Positions 1-10,000 are shown, numbered from the stretch's first letter. The stretch is DNA of 64,000 nucleotides from Thiocapsa marina 5811 (GCF_000223985.1 NZ_AFWV01000009.1:124001-188000); one strand, 5' to 3'. The notes: generated by a model not told the origin, from the sequence alone. Made by a program: numbers and translations.

Positions 1-2036
1 GTCACGGGCCAGATCACCGGCGGTCCGTAGAGCAGCTTGTGCACCCGCACCCGCGCCTCGGGGAACTCGCCGGCCTCGATATGGGATTGGAGCTGGGCGA
101 TGAGCGCGTCGCGCTCGGCCGCGCCTTCGGCGACCACGATGAGCTTGGCAAAGGCCGGATTCGGAAACTCGGGATTCAGCGCGAGGAAAAAGCGCGGGGC
201 CCCCGCGCCGAGATAGGCCGCACTCGAACGCACGCCGGGGGCCTCCGCCAGGATCGCCTCGACCCGCTCGACCACGGCCGCCGTTGCACGGATCGCGCTG
301 CCCTCGGGGAGCCGGATGTCGATCAGGACCTCCGGGCGATCCGAGGACGGAAAGAACTGCTTCTGCACGCTCCCGGCCAACCCGACGATCGAGAGGACCA
401 ACAGACCGAAGGTCGCGGCGACGACCCAGATCTTGTAGCGGACACAGCCTCGGATCAGCCCGCGCAGCCTTCCGTAGAGCGGCGTCGCGTAGGCGCTCTC
501 GGAGCCGTGGGTTCCCTCGGTCGGCGGCGCCTTCAGGATCACCGTGCCCAGATAGGGCGTGAAGGTCACCGCCACCACCCAGGACGCGAGCAACGCGAAG
601 GCCAGCACCCAGAAGATGTTGCCCGCATACTCCCCGACACCCGAGCGCGCGAAACCGATGGGCACGAAGCCGATGACGGTCACCAGTGTGCCGCTCAGCA
701 TGGGTGCCGCGGTCACCGTCCAAGCATGCGCCGCGGCACGCAGCCGATCCCAACCCGCCTCCATCTTCACCAGCATCATCTCGATGGCGATGATGGCGTC
801 GTCGACCAACAGGCCCAGAGAGATGATGAGCGCGCCCAAGCTCACCCGATCCAGGTTGATCCCGCGGATCAGCATCAACAGAAAGGTCAGCCCGAGCGTC
901 AACGGGATAGCGATGCCGACGACCAGCCCGGCACGCCAGCCGATCGCGACGAAGCTGACCAACATGACCACCGCGACCGCAACCAGGAACTTGATCTGGA
1001 AGAGGTCAACCGCGTGCGTGATGGCATCGGCCTGGTTGGTGAGCTGTGTAAAGCCGACACCCAACGGCAGACTGACCTCCAGCTCGTCCTGCAGCGCACT
1101 CAAGCGCTCGCCGAGCGACAACCCGTTCTCGCCGCGCTGCATCACCACCCCGAGCAGCACCGCATCCTCCCCGCCGGCGCGGATCAGAAACTCGGGCGGG
1201 TCCTCGTAGCCTCGACTGACCTCGGCGATCTCGCCCAAGGTAAGAAGGTGCCCGCCGATGCGCAGCGGCACATGCCGGATGTCCTCGAGCTCGCGCAGCT
1301 CGGCGTCCGGACGCAGATAGAGCCGCGGGCCGTCGGTCTCGACCAGGCCCGCCGGTGCAAGCCGATTCTGCGCGTCCAGCGCCTCGCGCACGTCCGCGGG
1401 CGACACCCCGAGCGTCGCCAAACGGGCCTGATCGAGCTCGACGAAGAAGCGCTGCGGGCGTTCCCCGAGGATACGCGCCTTCTGCACACCCTCGACCCGG
1501 GCGAGCCGATCGCGGATCCGCTCGGCCTCGCGCACCAGCAGACGGTTCGGCAGATCCGGCGCCGTGAGTGCATAGAGCGCGAAATAGACGTCCGAGAAGT
1601 CGTCGTTCACGAAGGGTCCGAGCACCCCGGCCGGGAGACTCCCGGCCGCGTCCGACATGCGCTTGCGCACCTGATAGAAGAGATCCGGGATCTGCTCCGA
1701 GGGCGCGTAGTCCTGAAACTCGACCAGCATGTCCACCCGTCCGGGACGCGCCGTGGTCTCGAGCCTGTAGAAGAGCTCGACCTCGCCGATACGCTTCTCG
1801 AGCGGGTCGGCAACCAGATCCTGCATCTGCTGCGCGCTCGCCCCCGGCCAGAGCGCCGAGACGACCATCACCCGCACGGTGAAGGCCGGGTCTTCCGCAC
1901 GCCCGAGCTGCAGGAAGGCGACCAGACCGGCGACCGCGGTGACCAGGATCAGAAAAAGCGTGACCGAGCGCTCGCGCACGGCGAGCGCGGAGAGGTTCAG
2001 CGGTGCTCCCGGCGGCCCGGCGTCGGAGCGGCTCAT
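1..2036 (-). CDS. RND efflux pump inner-membrane transporter (HAE1/AcrB-like), 3' part missing
   Basis: Minus-strand reading frame entering from 2036 and running off the left edge, so only the N-terminal roughly 680 residues are present. It begins MSRSDAGPPGAPLNLSALAV, then a first membrane helix (VTLFLILVTAVAGLVAFLQL), then the periplasmic porter region with the family-typical RAEDPAF and LWPGASAQQM. Pumps of this family use proton flux to export small molecules as a trimer. The ATG overlaps the TGA of the upstream membrane fusion protein (ATGA at 2033-2036), so the two are translationally coupled. The outer-membrane partner is not in the window. Substrate unknown. Confidence 0.9.
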   Translation of the reverse strand, partial: MSRSDAGPPGAPLNLSALAVRERSVTLFLILVTAVAGLVAFLQLGRAEDPAFTVRVMVVSALWPGASAQQMQDLVADPLEKRIGEVELFYRLETTARPGRVDMLVEFQDYAPSEQIPDLFYQVRKRMSDAAGSLPAGVLGPFVNDDFSDVYFALYALTAPDLPNRLLVREAERIRDRLARVEGVQKARILGERPQRFFVELDQARLATLGVSPADVREALDAQNRLAPAGLVETDGPRLYLRPDAELRELEDIRHVPLRIGGHLLTLGEIAEVSRGYEDPPEFLIRAGGEDAVLLGVVMQRGENGLSLGERLSALQDELEVSLPLGVGFTQLTNQADAITHAVDLFQIKFLVAVAVVMLVSFVAIGWRAGLVVGIAIPLTLGLTFLLMLIRGINLDRVSLGALIISLGLLVDDAIIAIEMMLVKMEAGWDRLRAAAHAWTVTAAPMLSGTLVTVIGFVPIGFARSGVGEYAGNIFWVLAFALLASWVVAVTFTPYLGTVILKAPPTEGTHGSESAYATPLYGRLRGLIRGCVRYKIWVVAATFGLLVLSIVGLAGSVQKQFFPSSDRPEVLIDIRLPEGSAIRATAAVVERVEAILAEAPGVRSSAAYLGAGAPRFFLALNPEFPNPAFAKLIVVAEGAAERDALIAQLQSHIEAGEFPEARVRVHKLLYGPPVIWPV

Positions 2037-3160
2037 CGCTCGAGCACCTGCACGGCCTGACCGGGCATCAGCAGATGCGCCCCGAGTGCGACGACCGCAG
2101 TCCCCGGCGCCAGACCGGTGCGGATCTCGGCCTGCTCGCCGACGATGCCGATCAGCTCGATCGGCTCGGGCTCGACGCGTCCATCCTCGATCCGCCAGAT
2201 CTGCGGCCCTTCGCCGCGTTCCAGGACGGCGCCGAGCGGCACCCGAGCGATCGGTCCGGACGCCTCGCGTGCCGTCTCGAAGGTCAGGGTCACGGTCGTG
2301 CCGAGCCCGGGCTCGCCGGGCAGGTCAGGCAGACGATAGCGCGCACGCCAGGTCCGGCTGAGCGGATCGGCGCTGCCGGCGATCTCGCGCAGGGTGACCT
2401 GCACGGGCGCCGATCCGCCCGACGCTGCGCCCGCCGATCGGTCGACAGCGACGTTCCCGAGCCGGGCCGTCGCCTCGGGCGGCAGACCGACACGCCGCGA
2501 TTCGGGCACCTGCACCTCGATCTCGCGCGGCCCGTCCTCGGCCAGGCGCGCAACCGCCTGACTCGGCGAGACGACCTGTCCGACCTGTCCCTCCACATCC
2601 AGAATCACGCCCGTCGCGGGTGCAAGCAGATCGGCATAGCGCATGGCGTTGCGGGCCTGCTCCAGGCTCGCCTCGGCCGCCAACAAGCGTTGCTCGGCGG
2701 CGCGCGCCGCGGTCACGGCCCGGTCATGGTCCTGCTCGCTCGCGAGACGCTTGGTCAGAAGATCGTCGAGACGCTCGCGCTCGCGCTCGGCGTTCTCGGA
2801 CTCGGCCCGGGCACTCGCGACCGTCGCCTCGGCTGCCAGACGTTGCTGTTTCACGTCGCGCGGATCGAGCCGGAACAGGACGTCCCCGGCCTCGACATGA
2901 GCCCCGGCATCGACGAAGCGCTCCTGGATCTCCCCGCCGATCCGGAAGGACAAAGGGATTTCATGACGGGCACGCACCGTCCCCGTGAGCGTCCAGACGC
3001 TGTTCGGCGCGGACTCCACCCGGGCGGACAACACCCAAGGTACCGATTCGGGATCGGGCAGCGCCTCGAGCGCGCTCGACGCGTCCTGACTCGGCTCGCA
3101 TCCCGAGCCCAAGAGCGCTGCAACGCAGATCGCTCCGATCCTGCTCATCCTGGTCGACAA
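2033..3160 (-). CDS. RND efflux periplasmic adaptor (membrane fusion protein), lipoprotein
   Basis: 375-residue HlyD/AcrA-type adaptor. The N-terminus has a short hydrophobic stretch ending in a lipobox-like LLGSGC, so it is probably lipid-anchored in the periplasm. A lipoyl-like half (HVEAGDVLFRLDPRD) is followed by a charged coiled-coil hairpin (about residues 95-160) and the second lipoyl half (LLAPATGVILDVEGQVGQVV). The chosen start is TTG at 3160, because GGAG sits six bases upstream; an ATG at 3148 is the alternative. It bridges the pump encoded next to it (4-base overlap) to an outer-membrane channel not seen here. The operon diverges from the TetR gene at 3392, which is the likely repressor. 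Confidence 0.92.
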   Translation of the reverse strand: MSTRMSRIGAICVAALLGSGCEPSQDASSALEALPDPESVPWVLSARVESAPNSVWTLTGTVRARHEIPLSFRIGGEIQERFVDAGAHVEAGDVLFRLDPRDVKQQRLAAEATVASARAESENAERERERLDDLLTKRLASEQDHDRAVTAARAAEQRLLAAEASLEQARNAMRYADLLAPATGVILDVEGQVGQVVSPSQAVARLAEDGPREIEVQVPESRRVGLPPEATARLGNVAVDRSAGAASGGSAPVQVTLREIAGSADPLSRTWRARYRLPDLPGEPGLGTTVTLTFETAREASGPIARVPLGAVLERGEGPQIWRIEDGRVEPEPIELIGIVGEQAEIRTGLAPGTAVVALGAHLLMPGQAVQVLER

Positions 3161-3337
3161 GGGTCACTCCTGCACCGCAAGTGCCGGCGTTGATTGAGAG
3201 ACCGAACGGATGTGGGCTTTTCGCCTCACCTTACGCCTCGCGCACGCCGAGCCGGCGTTGCGTCGTCTCCAGACGCGCGGGACACGCACTGGTTTTCGAA
3301 AACCCACGTACGCTCGGTATGGTTCATCGGACCATTA

Positions 3338-3361
3338 TTACTGTACGATTGCGTTTAGTAA
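3338..3361. promoter_or_regulatory. candidate operator between efflux operon and tetR
   Basis: An interrupted inverted repeat TTACT (3338-3342) / AGTAA (3357-3361) lies in an AT-rich patch of the 231-bp divergent intergenic region, about 30 bases before the TetR start codon. TetR repressors of RND pumps commonly bind such palindromes in the shared promoter. The arms are short, so this is a weak proposal from position and symmetry only. Confidence 0.3.
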
Positions 3362-3391
3362 ATACTCGAAAACAGGAGAGAGGATCCAGTC

Positions 3392-4087
3392 ATGCCGACA
3401 CCCGACGCCGGCGCGTCCGACAGACCGGCGGCGCCCCGATCCGCCGGACGCGGTCGACCGCCGGACCCCGCCAAGCATGCGGCGATCCTCGCGGCCGCTC
3501 GAAGGCTCTTCTTCTCGGGCTCGATCCAGGCGCTCAATATCGAGGCCGTCGCCCGCGCCTCCGGTGTTTCGAAGGTCACGGTCTACAGCCATTTCGGCGA
3601 CTTACAGGGTCTGATCCGCGCAGTCGTGCTGCTGCAGCGCAGCGAGATGACGGCGGCACTCGACGATCTGCCCTCGGGCCAGCGCGGACTGAGACAGGCG
3701 CTGATCGAGCTCGGATGCGCACTGATGGGCTTCCTGAGCAGCGACGACTATGTCGCCCTACAACGGATGCTGGCGAGCCTGGCCGGGCAGGAGAACTGGC
3801 TCGGCACACTTGTCTACCGGGACGGCGCGGAGGCGACACGCGATCGCCTCGCCGCCCGCCTGGCCGAGGCGTCGGCGCGCGGCGACCTACGCGCGCACGA
3901 CAGCCGCCTGGCCGCCGAGCAGCTGCTCGGCATGTGGCAGGGGATTCAGACCACGGGGCTCTTGAGCGGCGGCTGTCCGCGACCGAACGCCGAGGAGCTG
4001 CGCCGTCGGGTCGAGTGCGGGGTCGAGGTGCTGTTGCGGGCCTATGCGCCCGAGGGCATGGATCGCAAAATCGACCGGTCGGTTTGA
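3392..4087 (+). CDS. TetR/AcrR family transcriptional regulator
   Basis: 231 residues. The N-terminal helix-turn-helix is clear after a Pro/Arg-rich leader: HAAILAAARRLFFSGSIQAL then ARASGVSKVTVYSHFGD (about residues 28-75), the standard TetR fold. The C-terminal ligand-binding half resembles AcrR-type regulators (LIRAVVLLQRSEMTAAL). The start is the ATG after an AGGAGAGAGGA ribosome site. It is divergent from the RND adaptor/pump operon, so by the usual arrangement it is a local repressor relieved by a pump substrate. The effector is not predictable. Confidence 0.92.
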   Translation: MPTPDAGASDRPAAPRSAGRGRPPDPAKHAAILAAARRLFFSGSIQALNIEAVARASGVSKVTVYSHFGDLQGLIRAVVLLQRSEMTAALDDLPSGQRGLRQALIELGCALMGFLSSDDYVALQRMLASLAGQENWLGTLVYRDGAEATRDRLAARLAEASARGDLRAHDSRLAAEQLLGMWQGIQTTGLLSGGCPRPNAEELRRRVECGVEVLLRAYAPEGMDRKIDRSV

Positions 4088-4095
4088 GACGCGAC

Positions 4096-4941
4096 TCAGC
4101 CGCGAAGACGCTCTTGGTAATTAGGGATCAGATGGGCATGGATACCTTTGCGCACGAGCGTCCAGAGCTCATCCGTAAGGCTCGCCGTGAGCATACCCTC
4201 CACCGCCGTGCGCCCGAGCTCCCCGAGCGCATGGGTGAATGCCCTCTGCGTCGGATCTTGAAGCCTGATCTCGTTCAGACAATGGGCATAGGCGTTGGCC
4301 ACCAGACTGACCGTCGGCAGGAGCGGGACCGGGTCTTCGATGTCGACATAGCGAAAGATCCGGTCGGGAAACGCCTGCTCGAAGGCTTTGGCCGCGACGG
4401 CGTTGCCGATCATCGGCGCGCCGAAGGTAACGACCTCGTGCACCCCGATGAAGGCGCGCTGAAAACGCCAGGCCGCAAGCAAGGCAAGTGCCCCGCCGAG
4501 GCTGTGCCCCGTCACCCAGAGCGGTCGCGCCGATGCGTCCATCGCCTCCTGGACGGCCTGTACGAGCGGCGCCCAGATCTCGTCCAAGGCCTCCATGAAG
4601 CCGCGATGGAATCGGGCCCCCACGCCCGCGGCGGCGAAATCGGTGCCGATGCGTCCCTCGGGGACGACCAACAGGTTATTTGCGTTGGTCAGCAGCCAGT
4701 CCTTGACCCCGTCGAGGCTCGTCGGTGATTGCGAGCCGCGAAAGGCGACGACTAGCGCACCGGGGTCGCTCGCCACATAGACCTGCGTGTTGTCGACGCC
4801 GATGAGGCGCGCATCCAGACCGAGTTCGGCCCGAAAGCCGGCCGCACCTTCGGGCTTGTCCAAATAGGCCAGCTCGCACGCCTTGGCCAGAAATCGGACG
4901 TTGGGCAGATGATGCCCCGGAATCGACGCGTCGAGTGTCAT
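4096..4941 (-). CDS. class 3 lipase-like alpha/beta hydrolase
   Basis: 281 residues, Lipase_3 family. The nucleophile elbow GHSLGGALALLAAW (about residues 145-158) carries the catalytic Ser. The candidate Asp is in VDIEDPVPLLP and the His in AYAHCLNE, both at the spacing expected of a Ser-Asp-His triad. An upstream VVAFRGSQS strand is typical of the family. No signal peptide is visible, so the enzyme is probably cytoplasmic or membrane-associated. It stands alone, tail-to-tail with the TetR gene (8-bp gap). Substrate unknown; triacylglycerol or a lipid ester is the family default. Confidence 0.88.
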   Translation of the reverse strand: MTLDASIPGHHLPNVRFLAKACELAYLDKPEGAAGFRAELGLDARLIGVDNTQVYVASDPGALVVAFRGSQSPTSLDGVKDWLLTNANNLLVVPEGRIGTDFAAAGVGARFHRGFMEALDEIWAPLVQAVQEAMDASARPLWVTGHSLGGALALLAAWRFQRAFIGVHEVVTFGAPMIGNAVAAKAFEQAFPDRIFRYVDIEDPVPLLPTVSLVANAYAHCLNEIRLQDPTQRAFTHALGELGRTAVEGMLTASLTDELWTLVRKGIHAHLIPNYQERLRG

Positions 4942-4979
4942 GGTCTCTTAACCTCGCAGAACGAAACGAAAGCGTGGCC

Positions 4980-5639
4980 TCAGCGCAAGCCCCGGCGCCC
5001 GGGCTTGGCCTTGCGCCATTCGGAGAGGGTCTCGGCCGAGACGGATGTACCGCGCAGATCCAGCTCGAGCAATCTTGGATGAGGCATCAGGAACGCGCGA
5101 AAGGCGGCGTCCGTGATGCCCGTGTTGGCAAGACGCAGCCGCTCCAAACGCGTCGATGCCGCAAGGCGCGCGAGCCCCGCGTCCGTCACGCCGCTATCGT
5201 TCAGATCCAGCTCGCGAAGCCGATCCATCCCGGCGAGCAGCGCCAAGGTCTCGTCCGTCACATCCGGGTTGGCCATCTGCAGCACGACCACATCCGTCGC
5301 GCCTTCCAGCACCCGATAGTCGTGCCGGTCCCAGCCGGTCAGGGTGATATGGCGCTCGCCGTCGACCAGCACATCCCGCGGGCCAAGATCGACAGGCAAC
5401 AGACGGTTGACGACCGGCGGACCGGCGGCGAGCAGCAATCCAGCCAATCCCAGGACAAGCGGACCGCGCGCGGCGTGAAAACGGCCGACCGCGAAGAGCA
5501 GCCCGGCCGGCGGAAAGAGCGCGACCGCGACACCCCAAGGACGGCTGCGCCGCCAAGCGACCACGGCAAACCAGATCCAACTGACCGCCAGCAGGCCGAA
5601 GCCTGTCAAGGTCGCCATGAAGAGGTAACTTTCGTTCAT
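4980..5639 (-). CDS. membrane-anchored leucine-rich-repeat protein
   Basis: 219 residues. The N-terminal third has three hydrophobic segments (about residues 5-28, 36-52, 60-80). The C-terminal part carries three or four LRR units of the ribonuclease-inhibitor-like type: DVTDETLALLAGMDRLRELD, SGVTDAGLARLAASTRLERL, TGITDAAFRAFLMPHPRLLE. Such repeats usually make a protein-binding arc, here predicted to be tethered at the inner membrane. No enzymatic motif is seen. It lies 38 bp downstream of the lipase start on the same strand but shows no clear functional link. Confidence 0.7.
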   Translation of the reverse strand: MNESYLFMATLTGFGLLAVSWIWFAVVAWRRSRPWGVAVALFPPAGLLFAVGRFHAARGPLVLGLAGLLLAAGPPVVNRLLPVDLGPRDVLVDGERHITLTGWDRHDYRVLEGATDVVVLQMANPDVTDETLALLAGMDRLRELDLNDSGVTDAGLARLAASTRLERLRLANTGITDAAFRAFLMPHPRLLELDLRGTSVSAETLSEWRKAKPGRRGLR

Positions 5640-5723
5640 TTCGGGTCACCCTGCCGTGCCGAGGTACCAATATCCGCCCGATGGACGCGCGACGAAAGCC
5701 AGGTGATTCGCCTCTCCATGCGG

Positions 5724-5960
5724 TCACTCCATCCACTGCTCCGCACCCAAGGGCAGATTATTGAACTCGGCGCGGGCTTCCCGCCACGTCGGGTAATGCT
5801 CACCGAGGATGGCGATGAAGCGATCATTGTGCGTAGGCTCCAGAAGCTGTGCCATTTCGTGCACCAGGACGTATTCAAGTAGATCCTTCGGCTTCTTCAC
5901 CAGATCGGTATTGAGACGGATGTGTCACGCCTCGTAATTGCAGCTTCCCCACGTGGTGAT
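5724..5960 (-). pseudogene. YgjP/WLM-type zinc metallopeptidase remnant, interrupted by a stop
   Basis: Reading 5951 down to 5724 gives TWGSCNYEA, then a TGA at 5925-5927, then HIRLNTDLVKKPKDLLEYV and VHEMAQLLEPTHNDRF up to a normal end at QWME. The HExxx...H zinc motif (VHEM, THNDRF) and the WGSCN signature are those of the YgjP family, in which an Arg normally follows the EA-like position. A CGA-to-TGA change would explain the stop. The N-terminal two thirds are missing and the fragment is fused to an HsdR tail. Genes of this family often follow hsdR in type I restriction loci. Confidence 0.75.
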
Positions 5961-6181
5961 GATCCCTTCGGCGACGGCGTTCCTGGAGAGTTTGCCCTTC
6001 GCCTTGAGCTTTCGGGCGATGGCGTCGGGTAGGAGGTGAGACTCTCATCAACCGAGTTGACACTTACGCCTGCGTCCAGTCGCTCAATCGTTCGACTGAG
6101 CGACTGAATTTTCCACTCCTCCGGAATCACCCCCACCTCGCTCTGACTGTACTCCGGCCGGATCGCTGCTGTGCCGCTCAT
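5952..6181 (-). pseudogene. hsdS 5' end joined to hsdR 3' tail (type I RM deletion scar)
   Basis: The ATG at 6181 opens an HsdS-like N-terminus (SEVGVIPEEWKIQSL, then LDAGVSVNSVDES) that stays in frame to about 6041. From about 6035 another frame encodes LLPDAIARKLKAKGKLSRNA and VAEGIIT, which resembles the extreme C-terminus of HsdR. Thus most of hsdS and hsdR has been lost in one junction near 6035-6041. The HsdS start codon overlaps the toxin stop (ATGA at 6178-6181), preserving the original operon joint. Assignment is by remembered family similarity. Confidence 0.7.
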
Positions 6182-6531
6182 GCCGAAAGTCCCTGCTGCA
6201 TGATCAGCCGGATAATCCCGCCGAGCGTCTCCTGATCGCTCTGCATCAGAGCGCCCAGTCGTCGTCGGATCAGGGATTGCTCCACTGTGAAAATGAGCGG
6301 CTTGAACAAGGATGGCTTCAGTAATCCAGCCGCTTTCCAGTCATCGATCAGCGCCTCGCCATAGCTCAGCGGGGCACGAATCTGACTGGTGATCGCCAGC
6401 AAGATGCAATCGGGACGCGCCTGCTGATAGGCCGCCGGACTGACGATCACGGCGGGGCGTTGCTTGCTCTCCGTCAGGTTGCTGAACGGAAACGGCACGA
6501 GCACGATGTCGCCAAATCTATAACTGGTCAT
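6178..6531 (-). CDS. PemK/MazF-type toxin
   Basis: 117 residues from ATG at 6531 (an in-frame ATG at 6540 is the alternative). YRFGDIVLVPFPFSNLTESK is the classic PemK/MazF N-terminal strand and loop, followed by RPAVIVSPAAYQ and a central ILLAITSQI strand. MazF toxins are ribonucleases that cleave mRNA and are held by a cognate antitoxin. The start overlaps the end of the upstream antitoxin gene, as in most such pairs. The frame is intact although the neighbouring restriction genes on both sides are broken. Confidence 0.88.
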   Translation of the reverse strand: MTSYRFGDIVLVPFPFSNLTESKQRPAVIVSPAAYQQARPDCILLAITSQIRAPLSYGEALIDDWKAAGLLKPSLFKPLIFTVEQSLIRRRLGALMQSDQETLGGIIRLIMQQGLSA

Positions 6532-6724
6532 AGGCGGCATCGTCTGCGTTGTTCCAGATCTTCTCTAGTGCCGGCTCCGAAAGACGCGAGATGGTGCTGG
6601 TTTCACTCTCATCGGGCAATAGCAGCAATAAACGCGCGGTCTTACCGTAGAACTGGCGGTAGTGTTCCGGGACATGCACGTTGCCCACGTTGTCAATGGT
6701 CGTTTCTATTTCGATTGCAAACAT
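6518..6724 (-). CDS. antitoxin partner of the PemK/MazF toxin
   Basis: 68 residues starting at the ATG at 6724, preceded by GAGAGGTAGGAACC. The N-terminal half (MFAIEIETTIDNVGNVHVPE) looks like a small beta-strand DNA-binding or dimerisation unit. The acidic C-terminal half (SEPALEKIWNNADDAAYDQL) is the type of tail that wraps a MazF dimer. It overlaps the toxin start by 14 bases. No close named family is recognised, so the role rests on size, composition and position. Confidence 0.75.
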   Translation of the reverse strand: MFAIEIETTIDNVGNVHVPEHYRQFYGKTARLLLLLPDESETSTISRLSEPALEKIWNNADDAAYDQL

Positions 6725-6748
6725 GGTTCCTACCTCTCGATTCATAGT

Positions 6749-6972
6749 GTTGAACGGCGTCAGGCCGGTGCTCCAGGTCTTGTCGGAGAACGGCGGATTG
6801 GCGACCAGGTCACCGTGTCCTTGAAATCGGGGAAATCGCTGCGGGCCAGCCGCGCGTTGGCCTCGATGAGCGGCTGGATGATCCGGGTGTTGATCCGGTC
6901 GCCGATGTCGCTGCTGCCCTTCAGGGCGAGCATGACCTTGAAGCTTGCGCCCTCGGGGATGATGACCCGCAT
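6749..6972 (-). pseudogene. hsdM (type I DNA methyltransferase) remnant in two frames
   Basis: One frame (about 6972-6817) encodes RVIIPEGASFKVMLALKGSS, then DIGDRINTRIIQPL and ANARLARSDFPDFKD, matching the region before the SAM-binding domain of many HsdM proteins. A second frame (about 6811-6749) encodes DLVANPPFSDKTWSTGLTPF, the NPPF catalytic motif and what follows it. The roughly 150 or more residues normally between them, including the FxGxG SAM motif, are absent. It is therefore a deletion plus frameshift. It sits directly upstream of the antitoxin. Confidence 0.7.
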
Positions 6973-7083
6973 GAGGGGTTGCGTTGCTTCCCCCGAAGCA
7001 ACGCTTGTCGGTGGGGGAATGCGACTTGGCGGCTTTGGTCCTCCCCATGCAGAGCCGATCGACACGCGCCCGGTTATCCTGCC

Positions 7084-10000
7084 CTACAACCCCAATTCCC
7101 GCCAACGCGCCTCGATACGCTTGACCGACACCGGACCGAATGTGCCGAGGGTCTGCGCAAAGAGCGAGACGCGCAGCTCTTCGAGCAGCCAGCGGATCTC
7201 ATCCAGTCGCGCGTCCTCCCGGCCGGCCTTGCGGGCGGCGACCGTGCGTTCGCGCCAGCGTGTCAGCAGCTCGGCCATGACAGCTATCTGCTCGCGGTCG
7301 CGTCCGGGGGCGTGGGCGAGCTTGTCGAGACGCTGCTCGGCGGCCTTGAGATAGCGCGGGTACTGCTTGAGCCTGTCGAATGGGATCTGCTGGAAGAAGC
7401 CCCGGAAGACCAGTGCATCGAGCTGCTCGCGTAGATCCTGCGCCGTCGGCTGCCAGTTGACCTGGGTGATGGCGGCGAGACGTTGGCGCAGCGACTGATA
7501 GGCGGCGAGGATCTCGGCGGCGAGCCGGGTGACCTCGGTGGCGGTCGGCTGGAGCCGGCTGCGCGATTCGGCGAGACGGGCCTCGAAGTCGGACTGCTGT
7601 CGGATGGCCGGACGGTCGTCGAGGAAGGTTCGATCGAGGATCAGGGCCAGCAGCTCGTCGGCGAGGTCCGGTGGGCGAGCCTCGGTTCCGCTCGGCGGGC
7701 GCGACGCTTTTCCGCCGGAGCTCAAGGCATCCGGGCGTTGCGTCTCCGAAGTGGCCGCCTCCGGGATGGCCGTCACGGGCGCCTTGGCATAGAGCAGACG
7801 CAGCCGATCCAGATCCTTCAGCGATTGGCGGATCGGACGCAGGTTCGCACCGAGTGTCAGGATCAGAAGCCGGCGCAGGCCCGCACGGTGTGCGCGCGCG
7901 GCGGCCTCGGGTGAATCCAGCACCCGCACCGCCACGGTCTGGCCTTCGTCGACCAGGGCCGGGAAGCCGCGCATCCGGATCCCGCCGCGGGTGATGTCGA
8001 CCTGCTCGGGGAGGTCGCCGAAGTCCCAGCGGGTGATGCCCTCGCGTTCCAGCTCGGCATCCGGGATGCGGGCAAACCGCGCCTGACCCGCTTGGCCGAA
8101 ACGCTGTTTGAGCCGTTGCGGATCCTCGTCGAGCGCAAGCGCCCTGCCCGCCTCGTCGACGAGTCGAACCTTCATGCGCAGATGCGCCGGGATGGCGTCG
8201 CGGTCCCAGGCGTCCTCGGGGATGCGCAGACCAAGCTCGGCCGCGATCCGCTCGGCGAGGACCTGTGTGAGCGGCCGATCAACCGGTGCCTTGCCCTCGG
8301 CGAGTGCGGCCTTCAGCCCGCCGGCCAAGCGCGCAGCGGTGTCCGGCACCGGGACCAGCGCCGTGCGCAGGCCTTTCGGCAGACCGCGTAACAGGGCCGT
8401 GATGCGCGCCTCCAAGAGACCCGGCACCAGCCAATCCAGCCGCTCGGCGGTCACCTGATTGATGAGCGGCAAGGGCACGATCAGGGTCAGACCATCGGCC
8501 GACTCGCCGGGCTCGAAGCGGTATTCCAGCGGCAGCGCGGTTGCGCCGACCTGGAGCCGATCGGGGAACTGCTCCGGCGTGATCCCCTCGGCCTCATGCT
8601 GCATGAGGTCGGCCGGGCGCAGATGCAGGCGCTTGGGATCCGTGCGGGTCGCCTTGCGCAGCCACTGCTCAAGCTGAGGCGTGGAATAGATCCCGGCGGG
8701 GATGCGCTGATCGTAGAAGGCGTAGAGCGCCTCCTCGTCGACCAGAATATCGCGGCGGCGCGACTTGGCTTCCAGATGATGGATCGAAGCGATCAGCTCC
8801 TGGTTGTGACGCCAGAAGGGTGCGCGGGTGCTGAAGTCGCCTTCCACCAGGGCGAAGCGGATGAAGATCTCGCGCGACTCGGCCGGGTTGATGGGTCCGT
8901 AGTTGACGCGCCGCTTGGGGACCAGGGTGACGCCGAACAGGGTCACCTTCTCGTAGGCCGCGACCTGCCCCGTCTTCGCCTGCCAGTGCGGCTCGAAATA
9001 GCTGCGTTGCAGCAGATGCTGCCCGGCGGCTTCGATCCAGGCGGGTTGAACACGGGCGACGATTCGCCCGTACGCTCGGGTGGTTTCTACACGCTCGCCC
9101 GCCAGGATCCATTTGGGCGACGTCTTGAAGAGTGCCGAGCTCGGATGGATGCGGTAGCGACTGTTGCGCGCGCCCTGGTACTCGTGGTTGGTGTCGAGTG
9201 CGCCGATGTGGTTCAGCAGTCCGGTCAAGAGCGCGCGGTGGATCTGCTCCTCGGTGCCGGCGGTCTGGTTCTCCTTGAAGCCCATCTCCAGGATCTGCTC
9301 GCGCAGTTGGGTCTCGATGTCGCGCCACTCCTGGACCCGGTTGTAGGAGAGGAAGTGACGCTGACAGAGCAGACGAAACTGGTTGCGCGAAAGCGCCTTG
9401 CGCTCCTTCTCCAGGAAGCGCCAAAGGTTGAGGAAGCTCAGGAAGTCCGAGTCCGGATGGGCGAAGGTGGCATGGATCTGATCGGCAGCGGCGCGCTGCT
9501 CGTGCGGACGCTCGCGCGGATCCTGAACACTCAGCGCGGCGGCGATTACCAGCACCTCGGCCAGACACTGTTGCTCGGCGGCGGCGAGCAGGATGCGTCC
9601 GATCCGCGGGTCGACCGGCAGACGCGCGAGCCGACGACCCAGCTCGGTCAGCTCTCCGCGGGCATCGAGCGCGGCCAGCTCCTCGAGGGTGCGCTCGCCG
9701 TCGGCGACCAGACGCGGGTCGGGCGGGTCGAGGAAGGGAAAGTCGGCCACGTCGCCGAAGCCGAGCAGCTTCATCCGCAGGATCACGGCGGCCAGATTGG
9801 TGCGCTGGATCTCGGGCTCGGTGAAAGGCGCGCGGGCGGCGAGGTTGTCCTCGCTGTAGAGCCGAATGCAGATGCCGGAGGCGACCCGCCCGCAGCGTCC
9901 CTTGCGCTGATCGGCCGAGGCGCGCGAGATGCGCTCGACAGGCAGGCGTTGGAGCTGGCGCCGGTGGCTGTAGCGGCTGATCCGCGCAAAGCCGGGGTCG

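Noticed and set aside
39-2060. 673-residue plus-strand open frame over the RND pump
   Set aside because: It is the antisense shadow of the pump gene: His/Asp/Arg-rich, with no family similarity, while the minus-strand frame gives a clear RND sequence.
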